Positions 54,766 through 63,662 are shown, counted from the stretch's first letter. The stretch is 64,000 bases of DNA from JAEZJZ01 sp050949055 (GCA_050949055.1 JBMNFA010000009.1:1-64000); one strand, 5' to 3'. Program-made: numbers and translations. The notes: generated from the sequence alone by a model not told the origin.

Positions 54766-55459
54766 TGACTTTCCCTCCTGCCTGCAAGATGGAATCAAAA
54801 ATCAGCTTGCCGTCCACCGAACCGAGGATGGCCTCTGCCGCCCGCTCGGGATGGGGCATCATCCCCAGCACATTACCCTCCCGGCTGCAGATGCCGGCGA
54901 TGTTGCCGATGGAGCCGTTGGGATTGGCCGCTGGCGTGACAGCGCCGGTGGCATCGGCGTAGCGGAAAAGGATTTGGCCCTGCGCTTCCATGGCCTGCAG
55001 CGTCTCGGGGTCAACAAAGTAGTTCCCGTCCATGTGGGCGATTGGCACCCTGAGTAGCTGTCCGGGCTCTGCTGCCTGGGTGAACACCGAATGGTTGTGC
55101 TCCACCCGCAGGTAGAGATGCTGGCAACGGAATTGCAGATGGTCATTGCGACGCATCGCACCGGGCAGCAAACCAGCTTCCAGCAGAATCTGAAATCCGT
55201 TGCAGATACCCACCACCAGGCCGCCGCGCTGGGCGTGGGCTTTCACCGCCTGCATCACCGGCGAGAGGCTGGCAATGGCACCTGAGCGCAGATAGTCGCC
55301 GTAGGAAAAGCCGCCAGGCAACAGCACGCAATCGGCCCCGGCCAGGTCCTGAGAAGTATGCCAGACGTACTCCGTCGGCTGCCCCAGCACCTCTTTGGCC
55401 ACATGATAGCAGTCCACGTCGCAGTTGGAGCCCGGGAACACGACTACCGCGAACTTCAT
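54758..55459 (-). CDS. purQ: FGAM synthase glutaminase subunit
   Basis: A 233-residue class I glutamine amidotransferase. FAVVVFPGSNCDVDCYHVAK begins the protein; the nucleophile Cys is in VVGICNGFQILLEAGLLPGA, and His and Glu are in MMPHPERAAEAILG. It supplies ammonia to PurL. It overlaps purS by 4 bases (ATGA). Confidence 0.97.
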   Translation of the reverse strand: MKFAVVVFPGSNCDVDCYHVAKEVLGQPTEYVWHTSQDLAGADCVLLPGGFSYGDYLRSGAIASLSPVMQAVKAHAQRGGLVVGICNGFQILLEAGLLPGAMRRNDHLQFRCQHLYLRVEHNHSVFTQAAEPGQLLRVPIAHMDGNYFVDPETLQAMEAQGQILFRYADATGAVTPAANPNGSIGNIAGICSREGNVLGMMPHPERAAEAILGSVDGKLIFDSILQAGGKVNG

Positions 55460-55707
55460 GACACTACCTCCAGCTGAAAGCTGTAATCCTCCAGCACAGG
55501 GTTGGTCAACAGCCGCTGACAGATGGACTTCACTTGTTCCTCTGCCTCAGACTGACTGGCGGCATTCAGTTCCACCGTAATGAACTTGCCCACCCGCACT
55601 GACTGCATCGAAGAGAAGCCCAACTGTTTCAAGCTGCCCAAAATAGCTTGTCCTTGGGGATCCAAAACGCCTTCCTTGAGGGTGACGTAGATACTAGCTC
55701 TCCACAT
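55456..55707 (-). CDS. purS: FGAM synthase subunit PurS
   Basis: An 83-residue protein (MWRASIYVTLKEGVLDPQGQ, SMQSVRVGKFITVEL) with the alpha/beta fold of PurS, which bridges PurL and PurQ. Normal length. Overlaps purQ by 4 bases and purC by 14. Confidence 0.95.
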   Translation of the reverse strand: MWRASIYVTLKEGVLDPQGQAILGSLKQLGFSSMQSVRVGKFITVELNAASQSEAEEQVKSICQRLLTNPVLEDYSFQLEVVS

Positions 55708-56425
55708 GTAATTCGCCTCCTGTCAACCGACGGTAGATTTCCCGATAAGCCTCTTCTACTCCGCCCAAATCACGGCGGAACCTATCTTTGTCCAGCTTCT
55801 CCCGCGTATCCATATCCCAGAAACGGCAGGTATCCGGCGAGATTTCGTCGCCTAGCAGCACCTGTCCCCGATGCCGACCGAATTCCAGTTTAAAGTCCAC
55901 CAACAGCACACCCCGTTCCGCCAGGTGCTGCTGCAGCAACCGATTCACCTGCAACGCCTGCCGGGAGAGGATCTCCAGCTCCTCATCGCTGGCCCAGCCA
56001 AAGGCGCGGACATGGTCGCTGTTGACCAACGGATCTCCCAGCGCGTCGTCCTTATAGTAATACTCCAATACCGGACACTTGAGGGGAGTACCCTCGGCAA
56101 TACCCAGCCGCTTGGCCATCGAGCCAGCGGCGATGTTGCGCACCACCACCTCCACTGGGATGATCTCCAACGTCTTGACCAGCATCTCCCGCTGACTGAT
56201 CACCGAGAGGAAGTGGCTGGGAACGCCCTGCTCGGCCAGCATCTGAAAGAAATGGGCCGAGATCAGGTTGTTCAAAATGCCCTTATGGCTGATCTGCCCC
56301 CGCTTCTGCGCGTTGAAAGCGGTGGCATCATCCTTGTAGTAAATCCAATAGATATCCGGATCGTCGGTACGAAAGACCCGCTTGGCCTTCCCCTCATACA
56401 ACTGCTCCAGCTTCTTGATATCCAA
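55694..56425 (-). CDS. purC: SAICAR synthetase
   Basis: A 243-residue enzyme that joins aspartate to CAIR. LEQLYEGKAKRVFRTDDPDI opens the protein, VDFKLEFGRHRGQVLLGDEI and SPDTCRFWDMDT are the ATP/Mg parts. I prefer the TTG at 56425 with GGGGGG upstream; an ATG at 56464 (MSAFLINELGG) has weak support. A 180-base gap with GGGGAC-type repeats separates it from purB. Confidence 0.95.
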   Translation of the reverse strand: MDIKKLEQLYEGKAKRVFRTDDPDIYWIYYKDDATAFNAQKRGQISHKGILNNLISAHFFQMLAEQGVPSHFLSVISQREMLVKTLEIIPVEVVVRNIAAGSMAKRLGIAEGTPLKCPVLEYYYKDDALGDPLVNSDHVRAFGWASDEELEILSRQALQVNRLLQQHLAERGVLLVDFKLEFGRHRGQVLLGDEISPDTCRFWDMDTREKLDKDRFRRDLGGVEEAYREIYRRLTGGELHVES

Positions 56426-56609
56426 CTGCTTTCCCCCCAATTCGTTGATCAAGAACGCACTCATCCCGATGGGGACATTCCTCTACCCACAAAACCTGCT
56501 TCTCTGCAGAGGTGTGTCCCCTGACCGACAGAGACTTATCTCCTCGCGCCCCGCTAGGACGCAACCCATCCCATGGGGACACTTGAGAGGTGCATCCCTG
56601 CGCACTCCG

Positions 56610-57899
56610 CTAGAAAACGCGGTCGAAGATCTGCTCAATGTTCTTCAGATGATAACCCAGGTCGAAACAGGCCGCCAGCTCGTCGGCAGATAACACCGCC
56701 GTCACTTCTTCATCCGCGGCCAGCAGTTGCTGGAAGTCCAGGCCGCTCTCCCAGGAACGCATGGCGTTCTTCTGCACCAGGTCGTAGGCCTGCTCGCGGG
56801 TCATGCCGCGCTCGATCAGCGTCAGCAGCACATGCTGTGAGAAGACCAAGCCGTGGCTGCGCTGCATGTTACGGCGCATGTTCTCCGGATAGACATGCAG
56901 GTCCCGCATCACCCGGGTGAACACATGCAGCATGTAGTGCACCGCCAAGGTGGCGTCGGGCAAGATGATCCGCTCCACAGAGGAGTGCGAGATATCCCGC
57001 TCATGCCACAGGGCAACGTCTTCCAGGGAAGCCAAGGCATAGCCGCGCACCACCCTGCTCAGCCCGGCCACCCGCTCACACATGATCGGATTGCGTTTGT
57101 GCGGCATGGCCGAAGATCCCTTCTGCCCCCGCCGGAAAGGCTCCTCCACTTCGCGGGTTTCGGTCTTTTGCAGGCCGCGGATCTCGGTGGCGAACTTCTC
57201 CAGCGAGCTGGCGATGATAGCCAGGGTGGTTAACACCTGGGCATGCCGATCCCGCTGCAGAGTCTGGGTGGCCACCGGGGCTGGCTTCAGTCCCATCTTG
57301 GCGCAGACATACGCCTCGATGCTGGGGTCGATATTGGCATAGGTACCGACAGCGCCGGATAGCTTGCCAAAGGCGATGTTCTCTCGGGCAGCCACCAGTC
57401 GGTCCCGGTTGCGCTGCATTTCAGCCACCCAGAGAGCTAACTTCAAGCCGAAGGTGGTGGGCTCGGCATGCACTCCGTGGGTGCGGCCCATCATCGCAGT
57501 GTACTTGTGAGTGAGGGCCTGCTCCCTCAGCACCGACTGCAGGCGATCGATGTCGGCGATGATCATGGTCAACGCCTCCACAATCAGGGCCGAGAGGGCA
57601 GTATCCACCACATCGGTGGAAGTCAATCCATAATGCACCCACTTGGATTCGGGACCCATGCTTTCAGATAGGCAGCGGGTGAAGGCCACCACATCGTGAT
57701 TGGTCTCCTGCTCGATCTCCAAGACCCGTTCTACGGTAAAGCTGGCCTTCTGCTTGATCAACTGCACATCCGACCAGGGGATTACCCCCAGCTCGGCCCA
57801 GGCTTCGCAAGCGTAAATCTCCACATCCAGCCATTTCTTAAACTTGTTTTCCAGTGTCCAAATGGCTGCCATATCCGGCAGTGAGTAGCGCTCAATCAT
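56610..57899 (-). CDS. purB: Adenylosuccinate lyase
   Basis: A 429-residue enzyme acting twice in purine synthesis (SAICAR and adenylosuccinate cleavage). MIERYSLPDMAAIW opens it, VHYGLTSTDVVDTALSALIV and TMMGRTHGVHAEPTTFGLKL-type segments follow (MGRTHGVHAEPTTFG), and QKGSSAMPHKRNPIMCERVA is the signature loop with the catalytic Ser. Its start overlaps the purE stop by 4 bases. Confidence 0.97.
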   Translation of the reverse strand: MIERYSLPDMAAIWTLENKFKKWLDVEIYACEAWAELGVIPWSDVQLIKQKASFTVERVLEIEQETNHDVVAFTRCLSESMGPESKWVHYGLTSTDVVDTALSALIVEALTMIIADIDRLQSVLREQALTHKYTAMMGRTHGVHAEPTTFGLKLALWVAEMQRNRDRLVAARENIAFGKLSGAVGTYANIDPSIEAYVCAKMGLKPAPVATQTLQRDRHAQVLTTLAIIASSLEKFATEIRGLQKTETREVEEPFRRGQKGSSAMPHKRNPIMCERVAGLSRVVRGYALASLEDVALWHERDISHSSVERIILPDATLAVHYMLHVFTRVMRDLHVYPENMRRNMQRSHGLVFSQHVLLTLIERGMTREQAYDLVQKNAMRSWESGLDFQQLLAADEEVTAVLSADELAACFDLGYHLKNIEQIFDRVF

Positions 57900-58435
57900 C
57901 GCATCTCATCTCCTTGCTTCTGAGAATAGGCCTGATGACCCAGCGACTGCAGGCGAGCGTCCTTCTCCAGCACCGCCTGGGCCATTCGCTCCTTCTCCGC
58001 CTGTAAAGCAACGGCAACCCGTTCGTCCCCTACCCCGATAATCTGCAAAGCCAGCAGGGCGGCGTTCTTGGCGGCACCGATCCCCACCGTAGCCACCGGC
58101 ACTCCCGGGGGCATCTGCACGATGCTGTAGAGAGCATCCTGACCGTCCAAAACTTTGCTGGCTAGGGGAACGCCGATCACCGGGAGGGTAGTATAAGCGG
58201 CGATCACTCCCGGCAAATGGGCGGCCATTCCGGCAGCGGCGATAATCACCTGATAGCCCTGCTCACGGGCTTGACCCGCTAATTCCGCTACCATTTGAGG
58301 CACGCGGTGAGCCGACAGTATGCGCATGTGGCAAGCTACATCAAAGGCTGCCAGGGTGTCCGCCGCTTGGCTGATCACCGGCAAGTCCGAGTCACTGCCC
58401 ATGACGATCAGAACTGGAGTCGGTCTTTGTGACAA
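57896..58435 (-). CDS. purE: 5-(carboxyamino)imidazole ribonucleotide mutase, class I
   Basis: A 179-residue PurE. VLIVMGSDSDLPVISQAADT is the substrate loop, MRILSAHRVPQMVAEL has the catalytic His, and AAAGMAAHLPGVIAAYT follows. It starts at TTG 58435 with GGGGG 11 bases upstream. The C-terminus is slightly longer than usual. No purK follows, although bacterial class I PurE normally works with PurK; the gene may lie elsewhere. Confidence 0.95.
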   Translation of the reverse strand: MSQRPTPVLIVMGSDSDLPVISQAADTLAAFDVACHMRILSAHRVPQMVAELAGQAREQGYQVIIAAAGMAAHLPGVIAAYTTLPVIGVPLASKVLDGQDALYSIVQMPPGVPVATVGIGAAKNAALLALQIIGVGDERVAVALQAEKERMAQAVLEKDARLQSLGHQAYSQKQGDEMR

Positions 58436-58460
58436 AATTACTTACCCCCTTCTATTTAAG

Positions 58461-58494
58461 AAGAGAGGTAAGTCAGGTCAGACTTACCTCTCTT
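58461..58494. terminator. Hairpin between the permease and purE genes
   Basis: AAGAGAGGTAAGTC (58461-58474) pairs with its complement (58481-58494) around AGGTCA. It lies between the permease stop and purE start. It has no clear T-run on the minus strand, so it may be an attenuator or processing hairpin in the permease-pur transcript. Confidence 0.55.
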
Positions 58495-58517
58495 GAATGG
58501 GTGCGTTAGGGGCGGCT

Positions 58518-59831
58518 CTATCCCCAGATCAGCCAGACGACGAACAGCAGGCTGAGCACGTACATAGTAAAGGAGACTTCCTTGGCCTTGCCGCAGAGTA
58601 CCCGTAAGGCTGTGTAAGCGAGAATGCCCCAAACGATGCCTTCGGCGATGGAGAAGGCAAAAGGCATCATCACGATGGCCAGGAAGGCAGGGATAGCTTC
58701 CAGGTAATCGCCAAAGTTAATCTTAACAACAGGCTCCATCATGAAAATACCAACGATGATTAGAATAGGGGCAGTGGCTGCTCCCGGGATCATGAAAGCT
58801 AGCGGTGCCATGAAGAGGGAAGCCAGGAACAAGACTCCGGTGGTGACTGCGGTGAGGCCGGTGCGACCGCCCTCGGCCACGCCGGAAGCGCTCTCCACGT
58901 AGGTGGTGACGGTGCTCGTACCCAGCGCAGCTCCGAGCATAGTGCCAATTGCGTCAGCCATCAGCGCTTTGTCGGCGCGGGGCAGCCTGCCCTCCTCGTC
59001 CAACATGTTGGCCTTGCTGGCCACACCGACGAAGGTGCCGATGGAGTCAAACAGGTCAACAAAACCAAAAGCGAAGATCAGCGGGATAAAAGCCAACCCG
59101 TGCATGTCGAACATGGCCTTGAAGCCTTCGATAAACGAACCAGCGGTAGATGCCAATGAAGGCGGTGCGGCCACAAAGCTGCCGATGCCGGTGGGCAGAT
59201 CGACCAAGCCGACGGCCATCCCCACGATGGTGGTGCCCAGGATGCTCCAAAGCAGCGCCCCTTTTACGCGGCGGATAACCAGAACGCCAGCCAGCACCAG
59301 ACCAAACAGGGCCAGCAGTACATTAGGATCGCTCAGGTTGCCCAAAGCGAAGGCACCGGCCCCTGCGTCGTAGCTGATAATGCCAGCATTCTTGAAACCG
59401 ATGAAAGCGATAAACAGGCCGATACCGGTGGTGACTGCCATCTTCAGGCTATGGGGGATGCCATCGATGATCGCCTGTCGCACTTTGGTCAAAGTCAGCA
59501 GCGCGAACAGCACACCAGACGAAAAGACGATTGCCAGCGCACCTTGCCAACCGACTTGTGGGGCAACGGTGAACGCAAAGAATGCATTCAAACCCATTCC
59601 GGAAGCCAAGGCAAAGGGGTAGTTGGCATAGAGGCCCATCAGGATGCTGGCCAATCCAGCAGATAGGACGGTGGCAGCCAAGACAGCACCTTGGTCCATT
59701 CCTGTGGCCGCCAACATGCTGGGGTTGACGATGATGATGTAGGCCATGGTCATGAACGTGGTGATGCCGGCTAGGATCTCGGTCTTTACATCGGTGTTGT
59801 TCTGTTTGAGCTTGAATAACCTTTCTAGCAC
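58518..59831 (-). CDS. NCS2-family purine permease (AzgA/PbuG-like)
   Basis: A 437-residue membrane transporter with about 12-14 hydrophobic segments. VKTEILAGITTFMTMAYIII near the start, GMGLNAFFAFTVAPQVGWQG and FVDLFDSIGTFVGVASKANM with GTSTVTTYVESASGVAEGGR are the AzgA-like signatures. It should import hypoxanthine, guanine or adenine with protons. The GTG at 59831 has AAAGGAGG 7 bases upstream, and upstream codons run through the leader. Its leader carries the riboswitch at 60016-60104 and the promoter and PurBoxes above it, so purine supply controls it. Confidence 0.9.
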   Translation of the reverse strand: MLERLFKLKQNNTDVKTEILAGITTFMTMAYIIIVNPSMLAATGMDQGAVLAATVLSAGLASILMGLYANYPFALASGMGLNAFFAFTVAPQVGWQGALAIVFSSGVLFALLTLTKVRQAIIDGIPHSLKMAVTTGIGLFIAFIGFKNAGIISYDAGAGAFALGNLSDPNVLLALFGLVLAGVLVIRRVKGALLWSILGTTIVGMAVGLVDLPTGIGSFVAAPPSLASTAGSFIEGFKAMFDMHGLAFIPLIFAFGFVDLFDSIGTFVGVASKANMLDEEGRLPRADKALMADAIGTMLGAALGTSTVTTYVESASGVAEGGRTGLTAVTTGVLFLASLFMAPLAFMIPGAATAPILIIVGIFMMEPVVKINFGDYLEAIPAFLAIVMMPFAFSIAEGIVWGILAYTALRVLCGKAKEVSFTMYVLSLLFVVWLIWG

Positions 59832-59980
59832 CGGTCTTCCTCCTTTAATGTTTACCAATAGTACAGTGTTCACCCTCACACTGCCGCAGGGTGTCAAGCC
59901 GCGGTCCAACCATTCAGGGTTGTGCCATTACTATATATGTGCCCTCGACTTGACGCCCTATTAGTGTTGCCAATTTGACC

Positions 59981-60030
59981 AAAAAAGCCCCGGCGGGGGA
60001 GCTTAATGAAACCTCCCCGCCCGGGCTTTT
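59981..60030 (-). terminator. Leader terminator of the permease/pur transcript
   Basis: CTCCCCGCCCGGGCTTTT (60013-60030) pairs almost fully with 59983-60001, and on the minus strand the hairpin is followed by a T-run. Its upstream arm includes AAAAGCCCGGG, which is also part of the riboswitch, so folding of the aptamer should compete with termination. Confidence 0.75.
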
Positions 60031-60104
60031 GTCCCTTCGGTGTAGCCAAATTGGCCTGCGTCGCTCGGTCCAGCCGGACTCGCCGCGGAACCCTAGACGC
60101 ACTT
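60016..60104 (-). ncRNA. ykkC-family riboswitch (probably PRPP or ppGpp subtype)
   Basis: On the minus strand the leader carries the conserved ykkC blocks in order: CTAGGGTTCCG (60096-60086), GGCTGGACCGAG with GACGCAGGC (60076-60055), ACACCG (60043-60038), GGGAC and AAAAGCCCGGG (60035-60020). The last block overlaps the terminator. ykkC subtype 1 binds guanidine, while subtype 2 variants bind ppGpp, PRPP or nucleotides; the purine permease and pur genes favour PRPP. The subtype cannot be fixed from the sequence by eye. Confidence 0.75.
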
Positions 60105-60133
60105 TCAGCATCGTTATGCTGCTGTCTAGCTAG

Positions 60134-60163
60134 ATGATACCATCGGCTATCAGAGCAGGTCAA
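60134..60163 (-). promoter_or_regulatory. Promoter of the permease/pur leader
   Basis: On the minus strand TTGACC (60163-60158) and TATCAT (60139-60134) are separated by 18 bases. The transcript would start near 60126, just before the riboswitch. The PurBox-like sites lie directly upstream. Confidence 0.6.
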
Positions 60164-60168
60164 GCCAA

Positions 60169-60232
60169 TTTTCGAACATTAATTATTGGTATTTGACCGA
60201 ACGTTCGACAGCGATATGACGATAATGTTCGG
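60169..60232 (-). promoter_or_regulatory. PurBox-like sites upstream of the permease/pur promoter
   Basis: CGAACATT (60173-60180), CCGAACGTTCG (60197-60207) and inverted AATGTTCGG (60224-60232) match the PurR-box core CCGAACAwT. Forward and inverted copies are about 24 bases apart, close to the paired boxes of Bacillus PurR. A PurR gene is not in the window. Confidence 0.55.
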
Positions 60233-60292
60233 GCCCGCGGCACCTGCGTTCAGAGACATCGGAGATGAAGCGCCAGGCAGTGTAGATTCCAC

Positions 60293-61675
60293 CTAAGGAG
60301 AAAGTGCTGCCCAGGTTACCGTCGGGAGATGCAATGGTCCGCAGGTAAGGCGATAATCTATCGGCCCCTTATCCAAGTTGTGTTGATAGTGTCCGGCATA
60401 AGCCAGGCCGGCGCTGTTGTAAACCGCCAGCGAGAAGCTGCAGAAGTTACCAGGATAAGAATGCGGATCTTGGGAAAAGACGACGACCAGCGCTTCGCCA
60501 TTGTAGTCCATGCTCAGCATGCGGGGGAATTTGTACCGGAGCTGCTCTTGCTCACCGAAGCTGGCTGCGAACCGCAGCTGATAATTGCCTGCCTCGTCCA
60601 GGGCGAGCAGCGCGAGGCTGCGATCGTTAAAGGTCGGGACGATGAAATCGTCATACACATGCAGGTTAATGCGCTCGGACCTTCTAGGGCCCATCTCCAC
60701 ATCGGTGTCCAATATGGCGAGCTGTTGCAACTCGGTCATGCTGGCAGCATCGATCACTGTCAGTATGTAGGCTCCCTCCTCTATGGTCACCAGCAGCAAC
60801 CTGCTCTGATCCCGATTAGTAGACAGCGCCACCACCCGCTCCCGCTGGGCATCGAGGGGAAACACAGTCTGCAGTTCATCAGCGGTGAGCAGGCGATCGT
60901 CGCTGCCCCGATCATGCAGCGGAAAGCGATAGATGCCATATCCGCCTGGGATGTGGCTGGGGTCCAACAGTTCGCCGTCAGCCGTATAACAGGACAGGGT
61001 GAAGAAACATTCGCTGTCTGTCACGGTTGTGGAGGTAAGGAAGTACACCTCTGTATCGTCAACCGGCGAGACCTGCAGGCGGTGCACCTGGCCAGCGGCG
61101 TTCTTCTCAATGATTACCTTCACCTGGTGTTCTTGGTGAACAGGGATGCGGAAGTAATCGTTAAACAGGTTCACTGCGTCTTGATTGACGGCAAATCCCA
61201 CAGACCGGTCAAAGCCCACCCGCAGAGGATAGAAATCGTAGTAATCCTTGATGAACACGGTTTCCGTGTGCTTTTGACCCGGCTGGGTGCGGCTGGCCAC
61301 ATCCTGAACCGGCAGGGTCTCGTCCTCCAGGTTCAGGATGCCGGAGGCACCATAGCCGCCACCGAAAACCCCATCGAGGTAGACTCCCGAGTAAACCCGA
61401 GCTTGGTCTGGGCGTCTCTGCACCTGGGAAAAGGTAAAGCTGGTACTGATCTGGGAACTCTCCCCCACCGTATAGCGGGTGTCCCAGAACAGCCGATAGT
61501 CACAGTGGGCAGTCAAGTCCACCGTGATGCCCCGGGCAAAGGACTTGTCGCCAAAAATGACGGTCTCATCGATGGTGACTGCATCTTTACTTTGGTCCAC
61601 CGAGCCGTGAATGTAACCGAGGGAGCCGATGGCGAGAGCAAACAGCAACAGCGTCAGTGTTAAGCTTTTACCCAT
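60293..61675 (-). CDS. Exported or membrane-anchored protein of unknown function
   Basis: A 460-residue protein from ATG 61675 (GGAGGGG upstream). The N-terminus is a signal anchor (MGKSLTLTLLLFALAIGSL) without an evident lipobox. The rest is mostly beta-strand, with repeated short strands such as LLLVTIEEGAYILTVIDAAS and LAVYNSAGLAYAGHYQHN that suggest a beta-propeller-like fold. It is the last gene of the ABC exporter operon and may be a partner of the transporter. I do not recognise a family. Confidence 0.65.
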   Translation of the reverse strand: MGKSLTLTLLLFALAIGSLGYIHGSVDQSKDAVTIDETVIFGDKSFARGITVDLTAHCDYRLFWDTRYTVGESSQISTSFTFSQVQRRPDQARVYSGVYLDGVFGGGYGASGILNLEDETLPVQDVASRTQPGQKHTETVFIKDYYDFYPLRVGFDRSVGFAVNQDAVNLFNDYFRIPVHQEHQVKVIIEKNAAGQVHRLQVSPVDDTEVYFLTSTTVTDSECFFTLSCYTADGELLDPSHIPGGYGIYRFPLHDRGSDDRLLTADELQTVFPLDAQRERVVALSTNRDQSRLLLVTIEEGAYILTVIDAASMTELQQLAILDTDVEMGPRRSERINLHVYDDFIVPTFNDRSLALLALDEAGNYQLRFAASFGEQEQLRYKFPRMLSMDYNGEALVVVFSQDPHSYPGNFCSFSLAVYNSAGLAYAGHYQHNLDKGPIDYRLTCGPLHLPTVTWAALSP

Positions 61676-61689
61676 GGCCTGCCCCTCCT

Positions 61690-62421
61690 TCATTGATCAT
61701 CGGTTAACTCGGACAGCGTCTTGCTCACCCTGTCTGCCCTGTAATGGTAGGTTTCCTTGACATAAGCCAGCAGTCCTTTGCCCGACTCCTGCAAGTCCAG
61801 CATGGACACGTCTCCTACAATCCTGCCCTGGCGAATCAACACCGCCCGACCGATGAAGTTCTCCACTTCTTCCAGCAGGTGGGTGGACAACAACACCGTC
61901 TCTGTCGGCTGCAGAATACCCAGCAGGACCTTGTAGAAGTCCTCTCGATTGAACACATCGTTGCCGGCAAAGGGCTCATCCATCAGGATATAGTCGGCAC
62001 CCTGACAGAGGGCGAGAATCACCTCGAACTGGTTCTTCTGACCGGTGGAGAAGTGCCGCAGCGCCCGATGCTCTGGTAACTGAAAAAACTCCATTAAGCC
62101 GGCAAAGCGCTTGGCCCGAAACTGGGGAAAGTGCAGCTGGTAGAACTCTTGATGTGACGCGGGGGTGAGGTTGGGGAAGAAGGAGTGCTCGCTGGTGGCG
62201 AAGGCCAGCCTGGCGATATTCTGGCGCGATATCGGCGCGCCGTCCAGAGTGATCTCCCCCTGAAAGCGCAGGAAGCCGAGCATGCACTTCATCAGCGTGG
62301 TCTTGCCGGCACCGTTTTCGCCAAACAAGCCGACGATCTGCCCTCGGGGCAGAGTCAGGCTGACGTCGTGCAGCGCACGTTTGCCGCCGAAGGATTTGTT
62401 TACATGTTTGATCTCAATCAT
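61690..62421 (-). CDS. ABC transporter ATP-binding protein
   Basis: A 243-residue ATPase from ATG 62421 (GGGGGTGAC upstream). Walker A LFGENGAGKTTLMKCMLG, signature FSTGQKNQFEVILALCQG (LSGGQ is replaced by FSTGQ), Walker B YILMDEPFAGND and the switch His in VLLSTHLLEEVE. It should power the two membrane proteins upstream, as a YtrB-type exporter. It overlaps the preceding membrane gene by 4 bases. Confidence 0.9.
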   Translation of the reverse strand: MIEIKHVNKSFGGKRALHDVSLTLPRGQIVGLFGENGAGKTTLMKCMLGFLRFQGEITLDGAPISRQNIARLAFATSEHSFFPNLTPASHQEFYQLHFPQFRAKRFAGLMEFFQLPEHRALRHFSTGQKNQFEVILALCQGADYILMDEPFAGNDVFNREDFYKVLLGILQPTETVLLSTHLLEEVENFIGRAVLIRQGRIVGDVSMLDLQESGKGLLAYVKETYHYRADRVSKTLSELTDDQ

Positions 62422-62942
62422 CTTGTCACCCCCACGAGAACGCTCCATATTTTCTGCCACTGGTCAGGGGCCAAACAGGCCCGTGGCGTCAAGGCCATGT
62501 AAATCCCATAGTAGATCAATAGCAGGAGCAGCGCAGCACACAGACAAGCCAATACCGCCAGCAACGGCAGGGTAAGGCAGCGCCGGGGTAGCTCCCAACG
62601 GCTGGGCAAGCGCTTCATCAGGTAGATGCTCTTGCTGCCCTGGTAGTGGTAAGCATAGTGATAGGCGATCATCGCCACCGCGCACAGCGCCAGAATCAAG
62701 AATCCATTCAGGCTACCGCCCAATATCTCCACGAAATCCGGCATGATTGCTCTGGTATCCAGCACCCTTGCGGTTCCGTCCCAATGGAACAGCGAATCGT
62801 ATCTACTGGCATACCGAACTAAGAAACCGCAGCTATAGAGCCAAGCGGCGATGCCGCCATAGCACAGCCACCGCAATTCCTGGCTTACATCGACGCCAGG
62901 CGGAACATGGGGCGCCAGCTTATCCTTAATACCGATGTTCAT
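62418..62942 (-). CDS. Membrane protein of the ABC exporter
   Basis: A 174-residue protein with about three hydrophobic segments (GGIAAWLYSCGFLV, GFLILALCAVAMIAYHYAYH, LPLLAVLACLCAALLLLLIYYGIY). It resembles permease-type small subunits of Ytr-like exporters by position and membrane pattern. Overlaps the next membrane gene by 17 bases and the ATPase gene by 4. Role is inferred from context. Confidence 0.7.
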   Translation of the reverse strand: MNIGIKDKLAPHVPPGVDVSQELRWLCYGGIAAWLYSCGFLVRYASRYDSLFHWDGTARVLDTRAIMPDFVEILGGSLNGFLILALCAVAMIAYHYAYHYQGSKSIYLMKRLPSRWELPRRCLTLPLLAVLACLCAALLLLLIYYGIYMALTPRACLAPDQWQKIWSVLVGVTR

Positions 62943-63660
62943 ACCCAGCCCCCTCCCACATCCCGATCACTGCTCCCGCCGCTATGATCACGGCAACAAC
63001 TGATAGCAGCAGATCGCTGGCAAAGCTGCCCATGGCCCGCGAAAAATAGACCAAAACCATCATCGCTACTGCCACCACAGCAATCCCTCGCTGGTCGTGC
63101 CTCTGGCGCCAGGAAAAGCAGGAGGCAGAGATACCCAAGCTGAGGACGAAGATGATGTTGCGTAGATAGCGACTGGTCTCCGCTAATGGCAGCAGGCTAT
63201 GCAGCCAGCTGTTGCGGTAGAAAGCAAGCCAGATGGTCTGGCCACTGACATAGGCTGGATGCATCTTAGTGGCATAAAGCCGACTGAGCAGCAGGGCGAT
63301 AGCCAATTGGACTACCCAGAAGAGGAAAAAGCAGACCGCATTGTATCCAGCCCACCAGAAGACAACCACCTTCTCAGGAACGGACAACCTCTGCAGGGTG
63401 TACCGCAGCTTGCTGCCGCCGAACTCGCAGCCCGTTAGGCTGAGCAGCCCGCAGAGCAGCAGGAAGGAGATGCCGCAGACGAACCCAATGCGGCTCTGGC
63501 TGATCAGCTGTTCCAACCCCAGCGGTTCTGCAGCCAGCGTCTTCTGTAGCGCAAAAAAGAATAGGGCGCTCTCGGTAACACCCATGACCACAAACAGCCC
63601 CATCACCTTGTAGATGGTGCTTCTGGCTGCCAGCATCAGCACCGATAGATGTTTTCTCAT
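62926..63660 (-). CDS. Membrane permease of the ABC exporter
   Basis: A 244-residue protein from ATG 63660 with about six hydrophobic segments (VMGLFVVMGVTESALFFFAL, FVCGISFLLLCGLLSLTGC, AGYNAVCFFLFWVVQLAIAL, and three more). It begins 3 bases after the GntR stop codon. It is probably the transmembrane channel of the exporter. The substrate is unknown. Confidence 0.75.
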   Translation of the reverse strand: MRKHLSVLMLAARSTIYKVMGLFVVMGVTESALFFFALQKTLAAEPLGLEQLISQSRIGFVCGISFLLLCGLLSLTGCEFGGSKLRYTLQRLSVPEKVVVFWWAGYNAVCFFLFWVVQLAIALLLSRLYATKMHPAYVSGQTIWLAFYRNSWLHSLLPLAETSRYLRNIIFVLSLGISASCFSWRQRHDQRGIAVVAVAMMVLVYFSRAMGSFASDLLLSVVAVIIAAGAVIGMWEGAGYEHRY

Positions 63661-63662
63661 GC

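Noticed and set aside
59910..60180. Purine (xpt-type) riboswitch before the permease
   Set aside because: The conserved purine aptamer loops are absent; the sequence matches ykkC blocks instead.
60329..61663. 444-residue plus-strand frame
   Set aside because: It is the antisense shadow of the exported protein gene at 60293-61675, which has a signal anchor and a ribosome site.
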